From contig NZ_FOLS01000007.1 in the NCBI RefSeq assembly GCF_900112375.1, forward strand, positions 126,620-190,619: a stretch of DNA of 64,000 nucleotides. The letters are read 5' to 3'. The notes under the pieces are model-generated. The model had not been told where the DNA came from and did no database searches. It saw only the letters and a list, made by a program, of their open reading frames with translations. Below, in pieces: positions 63,081 to 64,000 of the stretch. The DNA comes from Pseudomonas citronellolis (GTDB lineage: Bacteria; Pseudomonadota; Gammaproteobacteria; Pseudomonadales; Pseudomonadaceae). Position 1 is the stretch's first letter; every line of letters begins with the position of its first letter. Both the position numbers and the translations under genes were made by a program.

Positions 63081-63849
63081 GCCTTGCCTGTCGTTCCTGC
63101 CGCTGTTGTTCCTCGCCCTGCTGCCGTCGGCGTTCGCCGCCGACGGCGATCCCACTCTCCCGCCGCCGGCCGCCGGCGACGAACCCAACGCCATCCGCGT
63201 GCTGCTGGTGTCGGACCTGGAAACCACCCTGTCCAGCCAGATGAACGGCACCCTCGGCGAACTCAAGGCCAGCCTCGGCCAGAAGGTCGGCAAGGACGCC
63301 CTGCTGGCCCAGCTGCAATGCGTCGAAGTGCAGGCCCGCGCCAAGGTCGCCGCCGCCGAGCTGGGCATGGCCCGGCAGAACCTGGCGGCCAAGCGCAACC
63401 TGCAGAAGCTCGACGCCGCCGGCGAACTGGAAGTGGCCATGGCCACCACCGAGGTGAGCAAGGCCGAGGGCGCCCTCACCCTGGCCCGCGCCCAGGCCGG
63501 CTACTGCCAGGTGCAGGCGCCCTTCGCCGGGCGCGTGGCCAAGGTCTACGTCAAGCCGTACCAGACCGTGCAGGCCGGCGCGCCGCTGTTCGACCTGGTC
63601 AGCGACGGCGCGCTCAAGGTACGCCTGAACGTGCCCTCCACCCTGCTGCCGCAGCTCAAGCCCGGCATGCCGGTGGAAGTGGAGATCCACGAGACCGGCA
63701 AGCGCTATCCGGCCAAGGTCAGCGCCATCAACGCGCGGGTCGACGCCGTAGCCCAGACCGTCGAGCTGGAGGCGCGCCTGGATGCGGCCTATCCTGAACT
63801 GATCGCGGGCATGAGCGGTACCGCGCGCTTCCCCGACGCGCAAGAGTAG
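63064..63849 (+). CDS. Periplasmic adaptor, HlyD/RND membrane-fusion type
   Basis: The product is 261 residues, short for the family. A signal peptide (LSFLPLLFLALLPSAFAADG) comes first. A split lipoyl-like domain (SSQMNGTLGELKASLGQKVG and YCQVQAPFAGRVAKVYVKPY) follows with a short coiled-coil between (about 95-150, KVAAAELGMARQNLAAKRNL), then a beta-barrel part (PGMPVEVEIHETGKRYPAKV). No membrane anchor beyond the signal is seen. The start overlaps the end of the TolC gene, so expression is coupled. It should join the outer-membrane lipoprotein to an inner-membrane partner that lies beyond the window. The lack of a pump gene up to the edge is notable. Confidence 0.9.
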   Translation: MPHSRKPCLSFLPLLFLALLPSAFAADGDPTLPPPAAGDEPNAIRVLLVSDLETTLSSQMNGTLGELKASLGQKVGKDALLAQLQCVEVQARAKVAAAELGMARQNLAAKRNLQKLDAAGELEVAMATTEVSKAEGALTLARAQAGYCQVQAPFAGRVAKVYVKPYQTVQAGAPLFDLVSDGALKVRLNVPSTLLPQLKPGMPVEVEIHETGKRYPAKVSAINARVDAVAQTVELEARLDAAYPELIAGMSGTARFPDAQE

Positions 63850-63855
63850 GCAGCC

Positions 63856-64000
63856 ATGAGCGAGATGTTTCCGCCACCCCAGCTGCTGCTGAGCCTGGCC
63901 AACCTGCGCGACCGCGCCCTGGCCGCGGAGTCGCTGAACGCCCTGGCCTTCTCCATGGCCAACGACCTCTACGCGCTGCTGCGCTTCCACCAGGCGCTGG
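63856..64000 (+). CDS. Start of a second adaptor gene with a GAF-like N terminus (cut by the window edge)
   Basis: The open frame from ATG 63856 runs off the window. Its visible 48 residues begin MSEMFPPPQLLLSLANLRDR and continue ALAAESLNALAFSMANDLYA. This resembles the N-terminal GAF-like part (AxSLxALAFxxxNDxxxLLxxxQAx) of HlyD-family proteins that accompany TolC and RND-type adaptors in operons. It starts 6 bases after the previous stop, so it belongs to the same transcript. The identification rests on a short stretch and remembered examples. Confidence 0.55.
   Translation, partial: MSEMFPPPQLLLSLANLRDRALAAESLNALAFSMANDLYALLRFHQAL

Overview
The window is high-GC gamma-proteobacterial chromosome, almost certainly Pseudomonas of the aeruginosa/citronellolis/knackmussii side of the genus. 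The evidence is strong GC third-position bias, the REP-type repeat beginning GTAGGAGCGAGCTTGCTCG, an hbcR/hbcT/bdhA block, a CatI/CatJ-type 3-oxoadipate CoA-transferase like that of P. knackmussii B13, and a complete Lap biofilm-adhesin locus. No rRNA or tRNA genes, CRISPR arrays, insertion sequences or phage genes were seen.

Layout. 1-6.3 kb: the 3' end of an unknown gene, an NCS2 purine/nucleobase permease, a divergent LysR regulator/Sad-type aldehyde dehydrogenase pair, and a YfcG-like glutathione S-transferase. 6.3-11.2 kb (minus strand): an apparent three-gene operon of acyl-CoA synthetase, AraC regulator and chemoreceptor, headed by a perfect 18-bp LiuR-like palindrome. 11.6-12.6 kb: pbpG. 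13.1-20.4 kb: a 3-hydroxybutyrate utilisation block with sigma-54 activator HbcR, paired upstream sites and a -24/-12 promoter, an OprD-type porin, the GntP-family transporter HbcT, BdhA and acetoacetyl-CoA synthetase. 20.7-24.5 kb (minus strand): catI-catJ-pcaF-pcaD, the end of the beta-ketoadipate pathway, with a two-copy PcaR-like box. 24.8-26.4 kb: PhnB-like VOC and YciI/DGPF proteins, then a YbaK-type deacylase.

26.9-49.7 kb is a complete Lap system. It has a lapE-lapB-lapC type I exporter operon (minus strand); a divergent 4,666-residue RTX adhesin with an N-terminal TAAG site for LapG and a C-terminal RTX secretion region; a small unknown protein; and lapG-lapD (minus strand), the periplasmic protease and its inner-membrane c-di-GMP receptor with degenerate GGDEF and EAL motifs. 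The exporter/adhesin intergenic region carries two good matches to the FleQ box. The expected logic is that c-di-GMP lets LapD hold LapG and keeps the adhesin on the cell surface, while FleQ controls transcription.

50.1-64 kb holds a second giant surface protein gene (about 3,775 residues) of a different type: a LEPRILFDGA motif, a DUF4347 domain, DUF11-like and SdrD-B-like modules, and 11 long VCBS-type repeats. It has no RTX repeats and no TAAG site. Downstream, in the same direction, are a TolC-family lipoprotein, a short HlyD-type adaptor and the start of a second adaptor with a GAF-like N terminus. No ABC ATPase is seen in this cluster before the window ends. This is the best candidate here for a poorly described export/adhesion system.

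Gene boundaries are filled with palindromic repeats of several families (REP, CCCTCTCCC, GGGTTCCCGCGTTCGCGGG, GTAGGGCGTATAACCG, GTAGGATGG), often arranged as the same composites at distant sites. All assignments come from reading the sequence and from remembered family knowledge; no database search was run.
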